A stretch of 64,000 bases of DNA, from positions 308,003 to 372,002 of the forward strand of contig NW_019775280.1 of the NCBI RefSeq assembly GCF_001039355.2, given 5' to 3'. Both the position numbers and the translations under genes were made by a program. This document shows positions 1-13,447 of this stretch, one piece after another. The stretch comes from Lingula anatina (taxonomy: Eukaryota; Brachiopoda; Lingulata; Lingulida; Lingulidae). Position 1 is the first letter of the stretch, and every line of letters starts with the position of its first letter. Under the pieces are notes generated by a model. That model searched no databases. It was not told the origin of the DNA and saw only the letters and a list, made by a program, of their open reading frames with translations.

Positions 1-2152
1 TTATATGCCAAATACTGTTTTCACATCCTCAAACAATCTAAATGATAAATGAGGTAATTAAATTTTAGAAACGATTCAGGCATCATCTCAACAACAACAT
101 GACAATTTTTGGCAGTTCATGTCAATGTCAACGGAAGGCCATGGTTTTAAAGTACATTACGTATATATTTCCTACTAAGTTCACCAAGTACAACCTGTAG
201 TGTGGCAAAGTGTAATTTAATTTAAAAGAAACTTAACCTTTTTACACAAACATTCTTTAGATTTAGTCACTTTAGTAATGCTCTTTGTCCTAGCAAAGAG
301 TTATTTGAGGGCACGAAAACTGGTGTCATCGACCTCCCAATTTTTTTTTTTGTGAAGTTGAGGCAGTTGTTGACATTTCAAACTTTTAACTGGTTCCACA
401 TGCTTTTTTTATGTTGCCCACAACTTTACATGGACCTAAAAAGCTGAATACCAGTTCAAATATTTTTATCTTTGCAAACATGCCTTAATTTCAAACTCCA
501 GTTCACAAACAAAGACCCCTATAAACCTAAATTTTCCTTCCCGTCCAGCAAGCTCTCTGGAAATTTGCCAACTTTTCAAAACCAGCACATTTTGTATTCA
601 CAGAACAATCACTTCATACTTTAAGATAATGTTTCTGACCTTCTACATGACAGGTAATGCAATTCTAACTCACTCAAGTAAGCCATATGGCCTGTAATGC
701 TCTGTACGGATTGTTATTTATGCAAATTTTGTCTTTTGGTAATCAATTTCAGTCCCTCTAAAATCAGGACACAGCCGCTTCCAGGTCACCCGCATTAAGT
801 GAGAGGTAATTTACTGCATATTCAGAGCATGTCCAGGGGTCTTCAAGCTTTAAGCATTGGTGTTTCAATTTTTTCTTAACAACTATTTATTTAATTGCAC
901 TTAGGTCAAGGTCATTAGTTACTCTTAAACTAGTTTCTGTCAAAACCCGTATTTTTCTCTCAGGTTAATGTACAAGAGTGATGCTATCGTACAATTATTT
1001 TAAATGTGTCAGCACTTATCAACTTGTTTCTAGCCCAAAAATGTTATTGCATGTTACAATTGCATACCATGACTGCATTATGACAATTTATTGCTTGTAG
1101 AAACATTGAAAGGTCAAAATAACAAGGACCATGGGTTATTCAGCATGTACTTTCATAAAAACTTTCATAATAAAAGTTACGAAACATCCCATAATTTCAG
1201 ATTTTTTTTCTTCACCTTTCTTTCCATAAATTGTCTGAAGGTTATGCTCCTACATTTAATTTATAAAATCTTAAAACATTTTTTGCCGTATGCCTTCACT
1301 AACAAAATAAATTTGAATATATAATCATTCTTTTTTTTAAATCTATCAGATTTGGTCTAAATTGTGATTTAGGATAGTTTGCAAGTTAAAAAATATTTTT
1401 CACACATGCATAAAGAAACCTGTTAATAAATAGCTGAAGTCAAATAGTGGGGAAGTTTTACAAATCATCCAATGTCTGAGTAGCATAACCAATATTTTCA
1501 TAAAACTCCACCCTTTAAAACATTCAGAAATGAAACAATTCTTATTTACTGTCCCTACATTGCTACACTGTTGCATGCTGAACTTCAATATTCCTCCACT
1601 TTCAAAGCAATAACACATAAGATAATAGATGCTTCAACAGAAGATAACATTGAAAGCGGGAATGGACTTTCTACACCTGCCGGGAACTGAAGACCACTGC
1701 ATGGTTGGTGGTTTTGCTGGAGGATATCTTATCATTGCTCTCATCATGTCCAGTGTAATGTAAGAACAAGTGCCCCTTATAGCTTATCAGCAGCAGAGCC
1801 TGAGGTCAGAATTGAGCAACAATGGCTAATCACATGCTTGCTGTAATATCTGCGACCTCTATCTATCATGTATGCATTATTCAGTAACGGAGACTTCCGC
1901 CAACGTTACTAGCTATTTATTTCCACCTCTCTTTACGTTAACAATATTTGCATGTGACAAATATACCAGTCTGGGGCAAGGTCACTTTATAACTCACAGA
2001 CATGATGCAAATAAAACTTCTTTAAGAGATATAAGAGCAACCCATTTGTGCGACGGCCAGCCATAGTTGAATTCAGCAAAGTTTATTAAGCACCTAAACA
2101 GAAGGCTCAAACTGCGTAAATCTGGGGGGAATTTTTTTTTTCTATGACTTAC
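1..2152 (-). other. GLUL: Last visible intron of the glutamine synthetase gene
   Basis: AT-rich sequence with no recognisable exon. The GS exon ending at 2153 finishes with a strong donor (minus strand CAA|GTAAGTC) in phase 2, so a final exon must follow. I looked on the minus strand for the conserved GS C-terminus (Arg-rich active-site and carboxy-terminal blocks) and did not find it, so it should lie left of base 1. Short open frames here look random. Confidence 0.6.
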
Positions 2153-2352
2153 TTGATTCCTCCCTCATCTCTCATGGGTTTTGTGCTGAAGTTAGTGTGA
2201 GCACCCGCGCCGTTCCAGTCCCCAGGCATTGGCTTGGGGTCCAGGGTGACGATGATGCCGAAATCTTCAGCCACACGATGTAAAATGAAGCGTGCCATCC
2301 ACAAATGGTCACCCATCTCGATACCTTCGCAGGGGCCCACTTGGAACTCCCA
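2153..2352 (-). CDS. GLUL: GLUL coding exon 5 (last one in the window)
   Basis: 200 bp encoding [20 protein letters not shown] through [20 protein letters not shown]. It holds the NGAGAHTN loop (ATP/glutamate binding). It ends in phase 2 at donor CAA|GTAAGTC, so one further exon is needed. Confidence 0.95.
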
Positions 2353-5300
2353 CTGAAAACAAGTCAATCACACGTTAAAGTTGTGTAATAATCTTAACTA
2401 ACAATCCTCCATATATTTTTATTTATTTACTATAACTTTATAGATTTAAAAGAGCAATGTTTCCTAAACTGACAGGCCCACAGCCAGCAATTTCAAAAGG
2501 GGAGTCCTTTTCAGAAAAAGTGGATCATTAACCATGAAACCTAAGTTTTATATTACCTAGAGCAGTCCTTTTCCCCAGGCAAAAAGGGCAGTTTTTTTAA
2601 CCCTCTCCCCTTTCCTCAACCCACCTGGCTAAGAGCCTGAACTGCCATAAACAACATCCACATTAACCAATGTGATACCTCAGTGAAAGGATATGACATG
2701 AACTGTTCCTCACATTGAATATCTGAACATACCTACAATCACCACCAAGGTTGCCTTAGTACTATCTATACGTACTTAAGATGCTATATAACTAACCACT
2801 ACATTAACATGCTCAAGTACAGATCTCACTTTTTATACTGACTTACCTGGGCGGGCATCACCTCTGCATTTTCACCGGCAATTTTGACTCCAGCGTAAAG
2901 ACACGCCCTGTAGTGCGCCTCCACGACATCACGCCCATACACCTTGTTAGCACCAACGCCACAGTAGTAAGGACCTGAAGAATTTTTAAAAATTCAACTT
3001 CAATCAGCAAGAGCCTTTTCTTACAACAGTGTTGCCGAAGACCTTTTGTCAATTTTTTTCCGTTTAATCAACTTAGATTCATGAGAGTAAAAACATGGTA
3101 AATCTGAAATTTATAGCTTGGGACATCTTCCCGATTAATTCCAATTGGAAACTGTATTCATGTGACAAGCATTCAAGTGGGTTGGCCGTATTGATCTGTT
3201 TGTCGGCTGTTCTGAAAGCCTGAAAGCGCTTTTTTTTTAACCTTGTGGTCCTGGGTATCCATTCTTGGGCCAGCCGTATGGATGTCCATCTTGGGCCAGT
3301 AGAGTGTATTCCTGTTCAATTCCAAACCATGGCACTGACTGTGCCCCCTTGTCCATCACTGTTTTGCAAGACCATCTCTTGTTACTGTCTGTCAAGAGAA
3401 AAAAGGGAAATTTTGTAAATCCAAGCAGCTTTAAAATAAGAGTTTATTTTCCGCTCAACCAACCTTTACTGATATATATTTTCTTATTGAGCACAATCTT
3501 TTTGCAATCCCAGGTGTAAAAGACAGTTTACTTTTTTGCTAATTTTGCTGTAGAAACCTTATACTGCAATGCAGAACTTGAGAATGGATCTATTTGCTCA
3601 TGGAATAAGAAAACAATTTACTGTACTGTAACTAGAGAATGTTGTTGAAAAAAACACACACACACACACACAAACAAGCTTGCACGCACACATACACACC
3701 TGCCGTATTTGACACCAGAAGTTTGAGTGTGAAGTATGTTAATTATTCAGACTGTTGTCATAAATATGTCCCTAACTGGAGGATACGACAGCTGTTGACG
3801 TTGACTACACGCCTCACACCCTGATGACACCAGCCTCCACCCAGATACAATATCTCGAAATTTAGCTTCTGATAAATAAGTGAGCAGAAACAAAAAGAAA
3901 TAAGAAACTTGGAAATGTTAATCAGCTTGTATGGGCGATGTTACCCTTTGTATAAGAAGTCATTTGTACTGGCAGGAAAACAAAAAATTTCAAAAATTTA
4001 CTATTATATTTCTGTATCAGGCAAAGAGCTGCTGCGCTTTATCTCTGTGAACTAAATTCCTTCCAAACATGAAGATTATTCTGACCTTGGCTATTGAGAA
4101 GTTACTTAAGAATCTTGATTTCTACTAAAACTAAGGTAGTGGGTCATCAGAATTACATAAGTCAAGCTTGGATAAACACTGCAAGACAACCCTATTTTCC
4201 CAAGACTAATCTATGGAATGGAGAATGATCCAAAAAAGATGGGACTTTGGCCAAAATCAACAAAAACATAAATATTATGCCTGAGCAAGTTCTACATGCC
4301 GTAAAGTGGCCTTATGGATAAAATGTGCAGACTTTGCAGACAAGATGAGAGAAAGGTTGTTGAGAGTTCACCCATCACGTCAGCACTGATGATCAGCCCC
4401 TAAAGACCTTTCCTTTAATTTTTTTTTTCATTGTTGTACCTCTTGTTGCACTCTCCAGAGCAAGGAATGGTGTCCATTTTTACAAAAGCTAACAGGTGTC
4501 AGCCCAGTCCAAGCCACATGCAGGCATTATTATACAAATACTTTATTAACAAGCACAAAATCCAAACAGACAAATAGGTTTGTTTGCTGTTATAGTTAAG
4601 ACCTGGATTCTAATACACCTTTTCTTCTACACAAATTTCAACTTGGCTATTATCCCATTTAACACAAAGCAAATAGATGGGGAAATGTTATAACTATACC
4701 TGTCACACAAATAGTTCCTGCAGAAAAAAAGATAAAGTAAATAATGAATCTCTAAAATTGTGGCCTCTATCATAGGACAAAATTTTGACCACACAAATAG
4801 TTCATGCAGAAAAAAATAAAATAAAATATAAAAAATAAATAAATCTCTAAAATTGTGGTCCCTATCTCGGGGAAAAAATTTTGACCACAAACTCACAGAC
4901 CAGCACAGCAAATGACTTGCGAAAAAAATTTTTTCGCAGGTAAAAATCTTTCCCGAATCCAACATGACCTGATGCACCCACCTGTTGGCTTCTTGTTGTA
5001 TTTGTAAGTTTCACAGAGCAGAAGCTTGTTTTTGCCACCGCGGAAAGGATCCTTGAACAGCCTGGCGGGGTAGAGGTAAATATCTGAGTTGGAGCCCTCT
5101 GCCTGGTATGTACTTGACCCATCAAAGTTCCATACTGGACACTCTGCAATAAATATACATCTCCTCATGAGAACACATGACAATGTATTTATTTGACAAA
5201 TTTTAATCAAATATTGTTTCTGTTAAAATCTGTTAACCAATAAAATTTTCCTTTCTGTTGTCACGTATATTGCATTTGATCTCAAAATGTTGTAAGTTAC

Positions 5301-8300
5301 AGTTAACCGAACCCCCACCCCACCCCCCAAAAAAGGGGGAAGCGGGGGGGGGGGGTTCATGTATCAGAGCACAGGTATTTTCTTCAGAGAATTTCTACAA
5401 ATTACAGTCCTAATACTACAGGTAACACACACACATACATTGACTGCAACAAGATGCTATTTCCTGCTGTAAATGGAACTCAACCAAGAAACTGAATGAA
5501 GCAGCGCCAGCCATTAAGGAAAGATTAAGTGTTGTACCAGCCATTAGGGAAGATTTAGTATTTTAAGGCAGAAAATAAAACATAAGCGGATAAAGTAAAA
5601 TTCCAGGCATGGAAAACATGGTAGGTGGTTTATAAATCACCCATCTGTAAACACACAGCTATGTAGCGTAAATGACCAGTATAGAAATATTTCCTGCAAA
5701 GTGATTTTCCAGGTATTTCTACACACTCAACTATAAAAGTAGTTTGTGATTGGAATAACATATGGGATTTGATAATTAAAACACTGATAATAGGCGTGAG
5801 AGCATTTATGGAACTGCATGTATGACTTGATTACTGACAGATACACTAGTATCTTTTTTGTGACAATCCATCCAACATAATAACTGTAATAACATAATGA
5901 AAGTATTTTGTATATAGCAGTTATTTCTTTGGTAATAAAATGATTGTTGATGAAATAAGAGAACTCCAATTATATCCAAACTATACAGCCTGTAGAAATA
6001 CATTAATCTTTGGATTTCTTGAAAAAAAAATTTTAAAAATTACTGATAACATGGACACACAGATATATGTCAAATTTTTTTTCGTTTTTGAACATTCTTC
6101 CGCCACTAGGCTGATAGTTATATAGCTCACGTGTATCACATATCACGCGAGGTTTCCTGAATCACATGCATCATGCGTGGCACACTTAGCCTCAAGCAAC
6201 ACCTGTGCAATGTCACTGCCAATTCAGGACAGTTGCAGAGGGCACGGAGCTTAATCTTTCTGGAATTACTTATCTTCTTATTTCATTTTTTAAGCAGCCA
6301 CAGTTAACCTTCCTACCCCCCACACCTCCTTAAAAGAATCCAGAATCTTTCATTTTTTTTCGTAATTCATTTTCAGTATGTAGACAAATCGGAGACAAAT
6401 CCCATAGCCATTTAATTCCTTTTATTTGTTAAATATACATATGGTTTTGATTTAACAAATACTTTTTTAGAGTTAAATCGAATCCCCCCTCCCCCCCTTC
6501 TCAACATATCACGAGAGTGGCATGCCTGCATCTCCTCTTAATATTAATAGAAAATACCTCACTTGTCTATCGCTTTAAGTCCTACTGCAGGTATATGTGT
6601 GTGTGTGCTTGCAGTAATGGATTGTAAACATTACGTTTCCAGAGTAGCAGTTAATCAATTTGATTACAACATTTTGTGATGTTCATTTCAGCCTGTGTGC
6701 AGTCTATTTATGGCTGAATTTATCATTTTGATTCTTGAGGTTGTTAATTTTTTTTCTTTTAGTAAACTTGTTTACTCTTCTAGTGGACGGGGCTTAATCA
6801 TCGCATATTTCCAAAGTTCATCAAGAACACATTTTTCTCAAAATAATATTTAGTGAGCAAAACATGTCCAAGTTGTTGCTGAGCACCAAACCACCCCTTC
6901 AATGGCTTTTCAATTTCCACAAAAGGTTTGTAAGGACAAGACCAGTTGTGGCTTTGTAAGGACGTGCCCAAACCATGCAGCATGAATTTATAAAATAATG
7001 ACGCACTATTGCTTCCACTGTCCTCTCAAAGAATGGACATTTGGCCAAAATCCATCACGAGTTTGCTTGATAATTTGCCAATGTCAAGACTACAGACCAG
7101 CATTATAATATCATGAACTGATAATAATCCAAACTTTGCACCAAGAAGATTGTTTTCAGTGTTAACAAACTGTGTCTGTCCCTTTTTTTCCCAGCGTGAG
7201 TTATTGGTCCTTTTGATCAAATATCACGCGGACCCTGCGTGACTACACGGGGTTCGGTAACCTTAACTAGAACAGTCCCTGTAGGTCACCAGACTGTATT
7301 CAAATACCTGAGTATGTATGTCTGGCAAACCAGACATATACTATTTGCATATCTTCCATACAATTTCAGCAAAAATTTTCCATAACAAGTTTTAGTGCTT
7401 GCCAAACATGCAGTTCGTTTACAAATTTGAAAGATGGTATGCAGCAATTTACACATTTGGTATATGGCAGGTACATGAACTTCCATGCTATTCAGCCTGA
7501 TGTGTTGTGCAAAATAGTATTTTTTTTTTTTAGCAAAAAATTCATATATTTTGAAATAAAAGAGACTGCTTTCATCAAGTATTTCAACACCAAAACAATT
7601 GATCTTCAATGAACTTCAAAATGACCCTGTGGTCAGCGTTAATTTATGATAATGTACTTACAGGAGCTATTTAGATATTCAATGATTAATTAACATCTTT
7701 AACGTGATAAAGTAATGTCTTCTTTAATATATCAATGCATCCCACGTCAAGTGATCTACAATTTAAATTTAATGCATCTTTTCATCAGCTAGTGCGTCAT
7801 TCAAAATCTGACTGTCATTATGCTCATAAAAGACCTTACAAATGACAGTTTTACTTCTCGGGAGCCGCGATCATTTCATCACTATATCTGATCTACATGT
7901 TCTCAGAAGTCAGTGGAGATACGGGGAAAGGGGGGGGGGGCATAGCAGAGAGCTAACAAACACCCAATTAGTCAGACTTTCGATTAATTGTAATAAAACC
8001 ATTGACTTCCTCTACTTAGTAAACACTTATATGTTGACAACTGTGCTGAATCAGGGAATTATATTGTAGATGTCTATGATATTATTCCTTGGTTGAATGC
8101 AAACTTAATTAGTTTATGGTCAAACTTCATATATATATTTGGCATATCATTATTAAATGGTGCATCTTCTTAAGCTGTCTTGTTATGATGATTCTGGCAG
8201 TAACTACTGAATTATAAATGTTTCATTAGGACAAAAAAATCTTGAAAAAATATAGTGACATCATGTATCAAAACAAGAGAACTGAGACAGTCAAACTGGT

Positions 8301-8680
8301 TATGTCTCGACTTCATTAGTTAACATGTGAAATTAAAAGCACGTTCACCTTACAAATGGGCTCTTGAACATCAATGTAGCATTAAGAATAGGCAGTAAGT
8401 ATTTATAGTGGCCTTTTAAATATGCAGACAAACATTTTGAAAGTTTACAGGGACGGTAGGTAGGTTTCTATAGTGTCAAAGAAATACATTAGATCCCAGA
8501 CACTATTTCAGTCTCTGACATTATCCACTGTCCCTATGCCACCAGCCAGTAAAATTTCCGTTTGAACCAGCAAGTATTTCAGGATGTGTGAATTTAGTGG
8601 TCTGACTTGGCCATTTATAAGTTTTCAAAAGAGCTTTAGGTTTAATTCCAACATGATTCCAAATCAAAATTTTAATTTTG

Positions 8681-8714
<34 letters not shown>

Positions 8715-11099
8715 AGATCTTGTCATTATAAATATTGATGCAATACAGGTAAATGTCCAGATCACTTAAAATTTTCATTCGGATCAGTGAATTCTGATTC
8801 AGACTAGTAGATTTTTTATGGAAGTGGTGGTCTGCATGGCCAGTAAGCTGTGAAGTTTTTGGTAAAATGCTATTCAGGACATTTCTGCCGTGCAACCTTT
8901 CAGGCCACAAACACTGGCTTTCACACCACAGTGTCCTTCATTAAACAAATAACATCGGAGACTTGGGGTAACTTTGCACAGCCAAGAATCAATTCTACTA
9001 TCTCTGGAGGAGACGCGGATCTCTGGATTTTTGCATTATTCTGTTAATATTTAACATGTTAAATTAGTTTAGTACACGCAAACCAAGCTTGTGTAACTGA
9101 AATTTATTGCTGACGTGTATCTTCACATCTTAGATGTCTTCCTGACCCAACTTATAAAACAAACAGGTTCTTTATGTAAAACAATATAGTTCCTGTTGTA
9201 GCAGGATATAGATGTCTATAAATGCACAGGCCTGAGAACCATGTACTACTCAAAATACATAGTTCTATTGTTGAACTTGTTATCAGTTAATAGAATACAT
9301 TCCCAATGAGGCTAACCTTCTACATAGATCAATCCAACTGTGTAGGGGTTCTCGTTGAATGCAATCAGATTAACACAGTTTTTGTTTCCAATGTATTCGT
9401 ATAGACACCAGCTTTTCTGTATTTAACTCAACACTAGGAAGAGGCATGTTAACCTGTTCACCTGATTGCATTCCGTGAGAGTCTCCAAGGAGTTAGATCG
9501 ATTTACGCAGAACAATAGTTTCATTGAAAATGAGCCCATAGACTAAAACCTGAGAACAAAGAGGTCCAGACTAAAACTTTGTCCACATCAGCTGCTCTGC
9601 AGGCAAAATACAAGTATATCTGGCTGGGGTACATCAACATAACATGCTGTTACACATGCGTTTACACATAACAAATTTTCGGTGTTCACAGCAACTGAAA
9701 CTGGCTGAAATTGGACTTTGAACTATCTGTATTCACTTAGCAGGGAGGCTCAGTTTGGTAAGGGGAACTAGGGTTATAACCTCTTATAACAGGTATTTGT
9801 TAAACATGTCACCTCAGAAAAATAAATTAATATCAATTATGTTTAATGATTAAAATCAAAACATTAAAGAGAGGCAGCTGTGCAATTATTTAATGCATGA
9901 AAGTCTCCAACACACTTAACTTTAACTTTCTTAAGATGATCAGTATTTTCATCTTTGGGTGTATTTGATTTGTGTAATGTTTGATTAATCTTTAGTGTTC
10001 AAGCTTTCTGCACAGCTGCTGTGTCCATCTGTTCTTTTTTTTTTTTTTTTTTTTTTGAATGAAATGCAGATGGGTGTGTGGCAATATACAGTGAGAACCA
10101 CAGTTGATATTTAGGTTTAATTTGGTCATCATCTACTGTTCTAACAAATGGCTACCAACTGTGATGAAAACAACAGGTCTCTCTTTCTGAACTTGTTGCC
10201 CAAGATATAATAGAAGAGAAGTAGTTTTGTCCAAAATGGGCCCAAAGATGACAGGTGTTTTATAAGACTTGCTTTACATAATCAATGCTTGTATAACTTG
10301 ATTCATTGCTGATATACATCAAGACAGCAAGTGCCCCTCCCCTTTCCTAACCTGACCAATTAGAGATCTAGACATCAAGTGCCCCTCCCCTTTCCTAACC
10401 TGACCAATTAAACATCCAAGTGCCCCTCCCCTTTCCTAATCTGACCAATTAGAAATCTAGACAAGTGCCCCTCCCCTTTGAGGCTTTCCTGACCTGATCA
10501 ATTAAATATTGACACTGGCTTTTCTAAACCACTAACTAGCTACTGAAGCAGGTTGACTTTGCAGCTCATGTGTCATGTGTTTAAGACTGTAAACAAAACA
10601 TTAAATTGCTTGCTGTTCCCTTGGTTCATGCCTGTAAACATGACTGATTTCTATACTTCTTTCCACTTAAAGCAATTCATGCCAGTTCAAACTGGATTTT
10701 GAGCCAGGGATGCCTTCATTCACTTTCCAGATAGATCCAGTTAATAAGTAATGAGTTAATGGTATGTGGTAAATATTTAAAGGATCAAAATCAGCCTCAG
10801 AAAAGAAAATGTCAAGGAAATCATCCGCGACAGATATTAATCCCACACAGAATAGGGGTATTAATATAAATCATTTCTGTAAGACCTATGAATATAAATC
10901 AATTGAGGACATACCTTCTGCAGCTTTGGGCTCAAAATCTAACGTCTTGGTCTTTGCTCTCAGACCTTCCCCAGTGCCATCTATCCATACGTACATAACC
11001 TGTACTGCATCATCTGGCTGTGGGCAGAACTTCAGGTAGTTACGGAGGATGCTTTTGTCCGTCTCCGATGATGTCAGTGAAAGAGCCATACTGCGATAT
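2153..11099 (-). CDS. GLUL: Glutamine synthetase, eukaryotic type, partial (C-terminal exon outside window)
   Basis: Cytosolic or mitochondrial enzyme of the GSII family that makes glutamine from glutamate, ammonia and ATP. The coding exons read on the minus strand at 10915-11089 (start codon at 11089), 4982-5143, 3242-3388, 2847-2974 and 2153-2352. Together they give 812 nt, about 270 of the usual 365-375 residues. Junction phases agree at each join (1,1,1,0, then 2 at the last donor). Visible family blocks are the N-terminal beta-grasp domain with WIDGTGE, then [55 protein letters not shown] and [12 protein letters not shown], which carry metal, glutamate and ATP ligands. The missing part is the C-terminal catalytic segment. 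The donor after 3242 (GTTAAA) is weak. I saw no frameshift or stop within the exons. Family assignment is very secure; whether a mitochondrial targeting leader is spliced on upstream cannot be told. Confidence 0.95.
2847..2974 (-). CDS. GLUL: GLUL coding exon 4
   Basis: 128 bp encoding [20 protein letters not shown] through [11 protein letters not shown], ending in phase 0 before donor CAG|GTAAGTC. The block includes the conserved glutamate-binding Glu of NAEVMPAQ. Confidence 0.95.
3242..3388 (-). CDS. GLUL: GLUL coding exon 3
   Basis: 147 bp encoding the segment with [20 protein letters not shown], then [20 protein letters not shown]. The Glu residues of GIEQEYT match metal-binding positions in the GS family. 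Acceptor CTTGACAG is good. The donor CAAG|GTTAAA is a poor match at positions +3 to +6, though phase and homology make this boundary firm. Confidence 0.93.
4704..4890. repeat. Two-copy intronic tandem duplication (about 86 bp)
   Basis: CACACAAATAGTTC begins at 4704 and again at 4790. Each is followed by a GCAGAAAAAA run, then TCTCTAAAATTGTGG and AAAATTTTGACCACA. The copies have diverged, including an A-rich expansion in the second. Lies just downstream of GLUL coding exon 2, inside the intron. Confidence 0.75.
4982..5143 (-). CDS. GLUL: GLUL coding exon 2
   Basis: Acceptor TATTGCAG, donor ACAG|GTGGGT. It encodes [20 protein letters not shown] and continues to [12 protein letters not shown]. 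The NFDGSS and EGSNSD blocks are among the most conserved in eukaryotic GS. Length 162 bp, entered and left in phase 1. Confidence 0.95.
9305..9545. mobile_element. Decayed foldback element related to the GATCGATC family
   Basis: TTCTCGTTGAATGCAATCAG near 9347-9366 is inverted as CTGATTGCATTCCGTGAGAG near 9462-9481. The outer parts, AATGAGGCTAAC at the left and GAAAATGAGCCCATAG at the right, are only partly complementary. It shares the GAGTCTCC..GGAGTTAGATCGAT block with the clearer elements at 22.1 and 41.5 kb. Boundaries are approximate. Confidence 0.5.
10325..10500. repeat. Intronic minisatellite, four imperfect units
   Basis: AAGTGCCCCTCCCCTTT occurs four times between 10329 and 10480, each followed by CCTAAYCTGACCAATTA or a variant. 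Unit length varies between about 40 and 55 bp because of differing linkers. It lies in the large GLUL intron. Confidence 0.85.
10915..11099 (-). CDS. GLUL: GLUL first coding exon (N-terminal beta-grasp domain)
   Basis: Acceptor ATTTCAG precedes 11099; ten untranslated bases then lead to the ATG at 11089. It encodes 58 residues beginning [12 protein letters not shown] and including [17 protein letters not shown], the typical GS N-terminal strand. The donor is GAAG|GTATG at 10915/10914, phase 1. Because the acceptor lies just upstream of the ATG, at least one 5' untranslated exon must exist. Confidence 0.93.
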
Positions 11100-11640
11100 C
11101 TGAAATATAACAAATATTCACATAACAAAATAAACATTGAGAACAATTGGCCTAATCCCTTAGTCTTCTAAGCCCAATGGAGGAAAGCTTCCCAAGAAAA
11201 ATCTTCATAGGCCATTCTGAGTTTCAAACTTGACTGTTGTTGATGACCACGAAGCACCAGAAAATCAAACTCAACAGAAATCTTAGAGGTATGAACTGGC
11301 TTTCCTACATATGCCAACACCAAAATCCAAGTGATTTTTTTAAGTAAGCTGCCCATTTTTGACCTATCCTGAAATTTTTGTCAAAATCTTCATAACTTTT
11401 AAAATTAAGCTTTAACTAATGAAACCAACATAGGCCAAAACTTTTTCCTCCTTGACAGGGGTAATAAACAATTAAAACTTTCCCTACATTTGACAACCAA
11501 GCAAAGTCAACCTCGTGTTTCAACTTCTTCCAATATGTTGCTTACCTAGTAGCTCCAAAGCGCATTTCTTCACAACACTGACCAGTACGATAAAGTGCAT
11601 TTGAGTTTACCTCTACTGGACTTCCTATAAATATACCCTG

Positions 11641-11760
11641 GACTGGTAAACAGGATGTGTTACATGCTATATTTAGACATAACTCCACCCACATTTGTGG
11701 TCCACTGGTAAACGTGTTATGTAACACACCATATTTGGACATAGCTCCACCCACAAAAAG
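11641..11760. repeat. Two-copy tandem repeat, 62-bp spacing
   Basis: ACTGGTAAAC and downstream TAGACATAACTCCACCCACA recur 62 bp later as TGGACATAGCTCCACCCACA. It lies in the 5' intron of GLUL. Confidence 0.7.
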
Positions 11761-12757
11761 GTTAGGCCCCTCCCATCAAGCATGGTCTTGATTTGAGCCT
11801 AAAAGTGCACAGTGGTCATTTTAACCTCCATTTATCAACTGTGACCTAGTAAATTACCCTTGACAAAAAAACGTGGAAATGTGGAGGAAAACAAGACTTA
11901 CCCTGCACTAAGTATGTTATTTCTCTTAAGTGACAGGTACTGTCAGCTTTTTTTTTAATGTGTCTGTGTTTCCCTCATTGCAGACAGGATTTTACAAATT
12001 ATACATTCAGAGCACAATTCTATCTCCTGGTTTAGAGCAGAATACAGATAAGTCTGCTTTTGTATAAGTATGTTGAAAACAAGAAGATTGTTAATCTCTT
12101 AAACTGATTGTAGTCTGCTAGAGTCCCAGTGGAATTGGATGGATCGACATAGACCATTAGTTTCAATGGGAATGAGCACGCATCCATATGATTTTATGAC
12201 CTCAAAACTTCAGGGAAATCATAGCCTGGGTCAGTTTTAATTTTTGACAATATTAACAACAACAAATGACAATTCATTCAACAGTCACATTTGTGCAAAA
12301 CACCCTAAAATACCTGCTCAAATAAAATAAGTATGGGATATCAAATTCCCAGTAAAGATCTAGTACAAACCAATGATTTTGAATCTTCCCTTAAGCGAAA
12401 GAACTGCAAATTTATACGACTCCATATGTTCTAACTACAGATGATGCACACGCGACCCTGTTATAAAAACCACATTACTTTCTATTCTAAACATGTATAG
12501 CGATATACAGCAGATGCATCTGACATTGAAAGCAAGGGCAATCAGTTACAGTGCAGAGAACAAAACTGACCACTACAGCTTAGAATACAACTGAAAGTAC
12601 ACAATAGATAATAATATCTGTGAGAACCAGACCATGTCATTATACATAATGAGACTTTCATACCATGACAACATTTTCGTCAAGTATATCTTTTCTGCCG
12701 TGATACCGTATGACAGCTTCAGAAAATGACTGAGAAAATATTAAAGACGATTATTAC

Positions 12758-12835
12758 CTTTTCAGCTGCCTTCTTTGTGAGTAGCTAACAGTTGAAAATA
12801 TCTCCTCCCGTCGGTGCGTGTAATTATATATTAAG
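12758..12835 (-). promoter_or_regulatory. GLUL: Candidate TATA promoter and short 5' exon for GLUL
   Basis: On the minus strand a TATATAA-like box near 12820-12828 is followed about 30 bp later by an initiator-like TCAACTG. A short potential exon then ends at a donor GAAAAG|GTAATAA at 12758. This would splice to the acceptor at 11099. It is inferred from motif spacing only. Confidence 0.3.
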
Positions 12836-13447
12836 GATGATGTAATTCCCTCCACACCAGTACTTATTAGCTAGCTAAAACCCTCCCACGTAACATTGCG
12901 TCATACTGAAGTTCCACACAAAACGAGGTTTACCATATTAGTTTCCTTCAGAACATTGCATCATACAGGGAATGTATACACACACACATAAAAAAAAAAC
13001 ATGTTTAGCTGAAGAACGATTTCACCGAGGATACTAATAATGCTTTTTTATTGCACTTTTAATTCAAGAAAGCAGCAATCATATACCAATATTTTGTTAT
13101 GAATCTTTTTTGACAAAATTATAACTATTTCTGACTGGAATTCCGCAATTACTTACTCTTAATGTGAATATTAGTTTCCAAGCACAAGATGAATTTCAGC
13201 GTGTATCGCTTATTAACAGTGAATAGTTTCTAACTTTTGTGAATCACCGAACATGAAATGCTCTATCTCACGGTTTCGTTTTACTGTTTATATGTGTGTC
13301 ACAGAGGTTCCTTAGCAATTGAAATAGGGTCAAAAATCTAAAGCGTAAAGGGAGACCCCCCATTCGAATGAAATCGAAATGATGAATCAAAGTTCAAATA
13401 TTTCAACTATCTGACTCTTAATTTAGGTAAAATAAGCATGTACTCAC

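Larger units (their letters stand above)
5144..10914 (-). other. GLUL: Large GLUL intron (5.8 kb) with simple repeats
   Basis: No exon recognised. It contains G-tracts near 5335-5355, a poly-A run near 8682-8711 and a poly-T run near 10036-10056. It also has a foldback fragment at 9305-9545 and a four-unit minisatellite at 10325-10500. Remaining sequence is AT-rich and unremarkable. Confidence 0.6.

Noticed and set aside
5320-5360. G/C homopolymer clusters (also near 7930, 15190, 20720, 28530, 32940) as possible G-quadruplex regulators
   Set aside because: They lie in introns or transposon interiors, vary in length between alleles, and have no consistent position relative to genes.
11542-11754. 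70-codon minus-strand frame ending at a donor-like site upstream of GLUL
   Set aside because: Largely made of a 62-bp tandem repeat and lacks the look of a targeting peptide; kept only as a possible alternative 5' exon in the findings.
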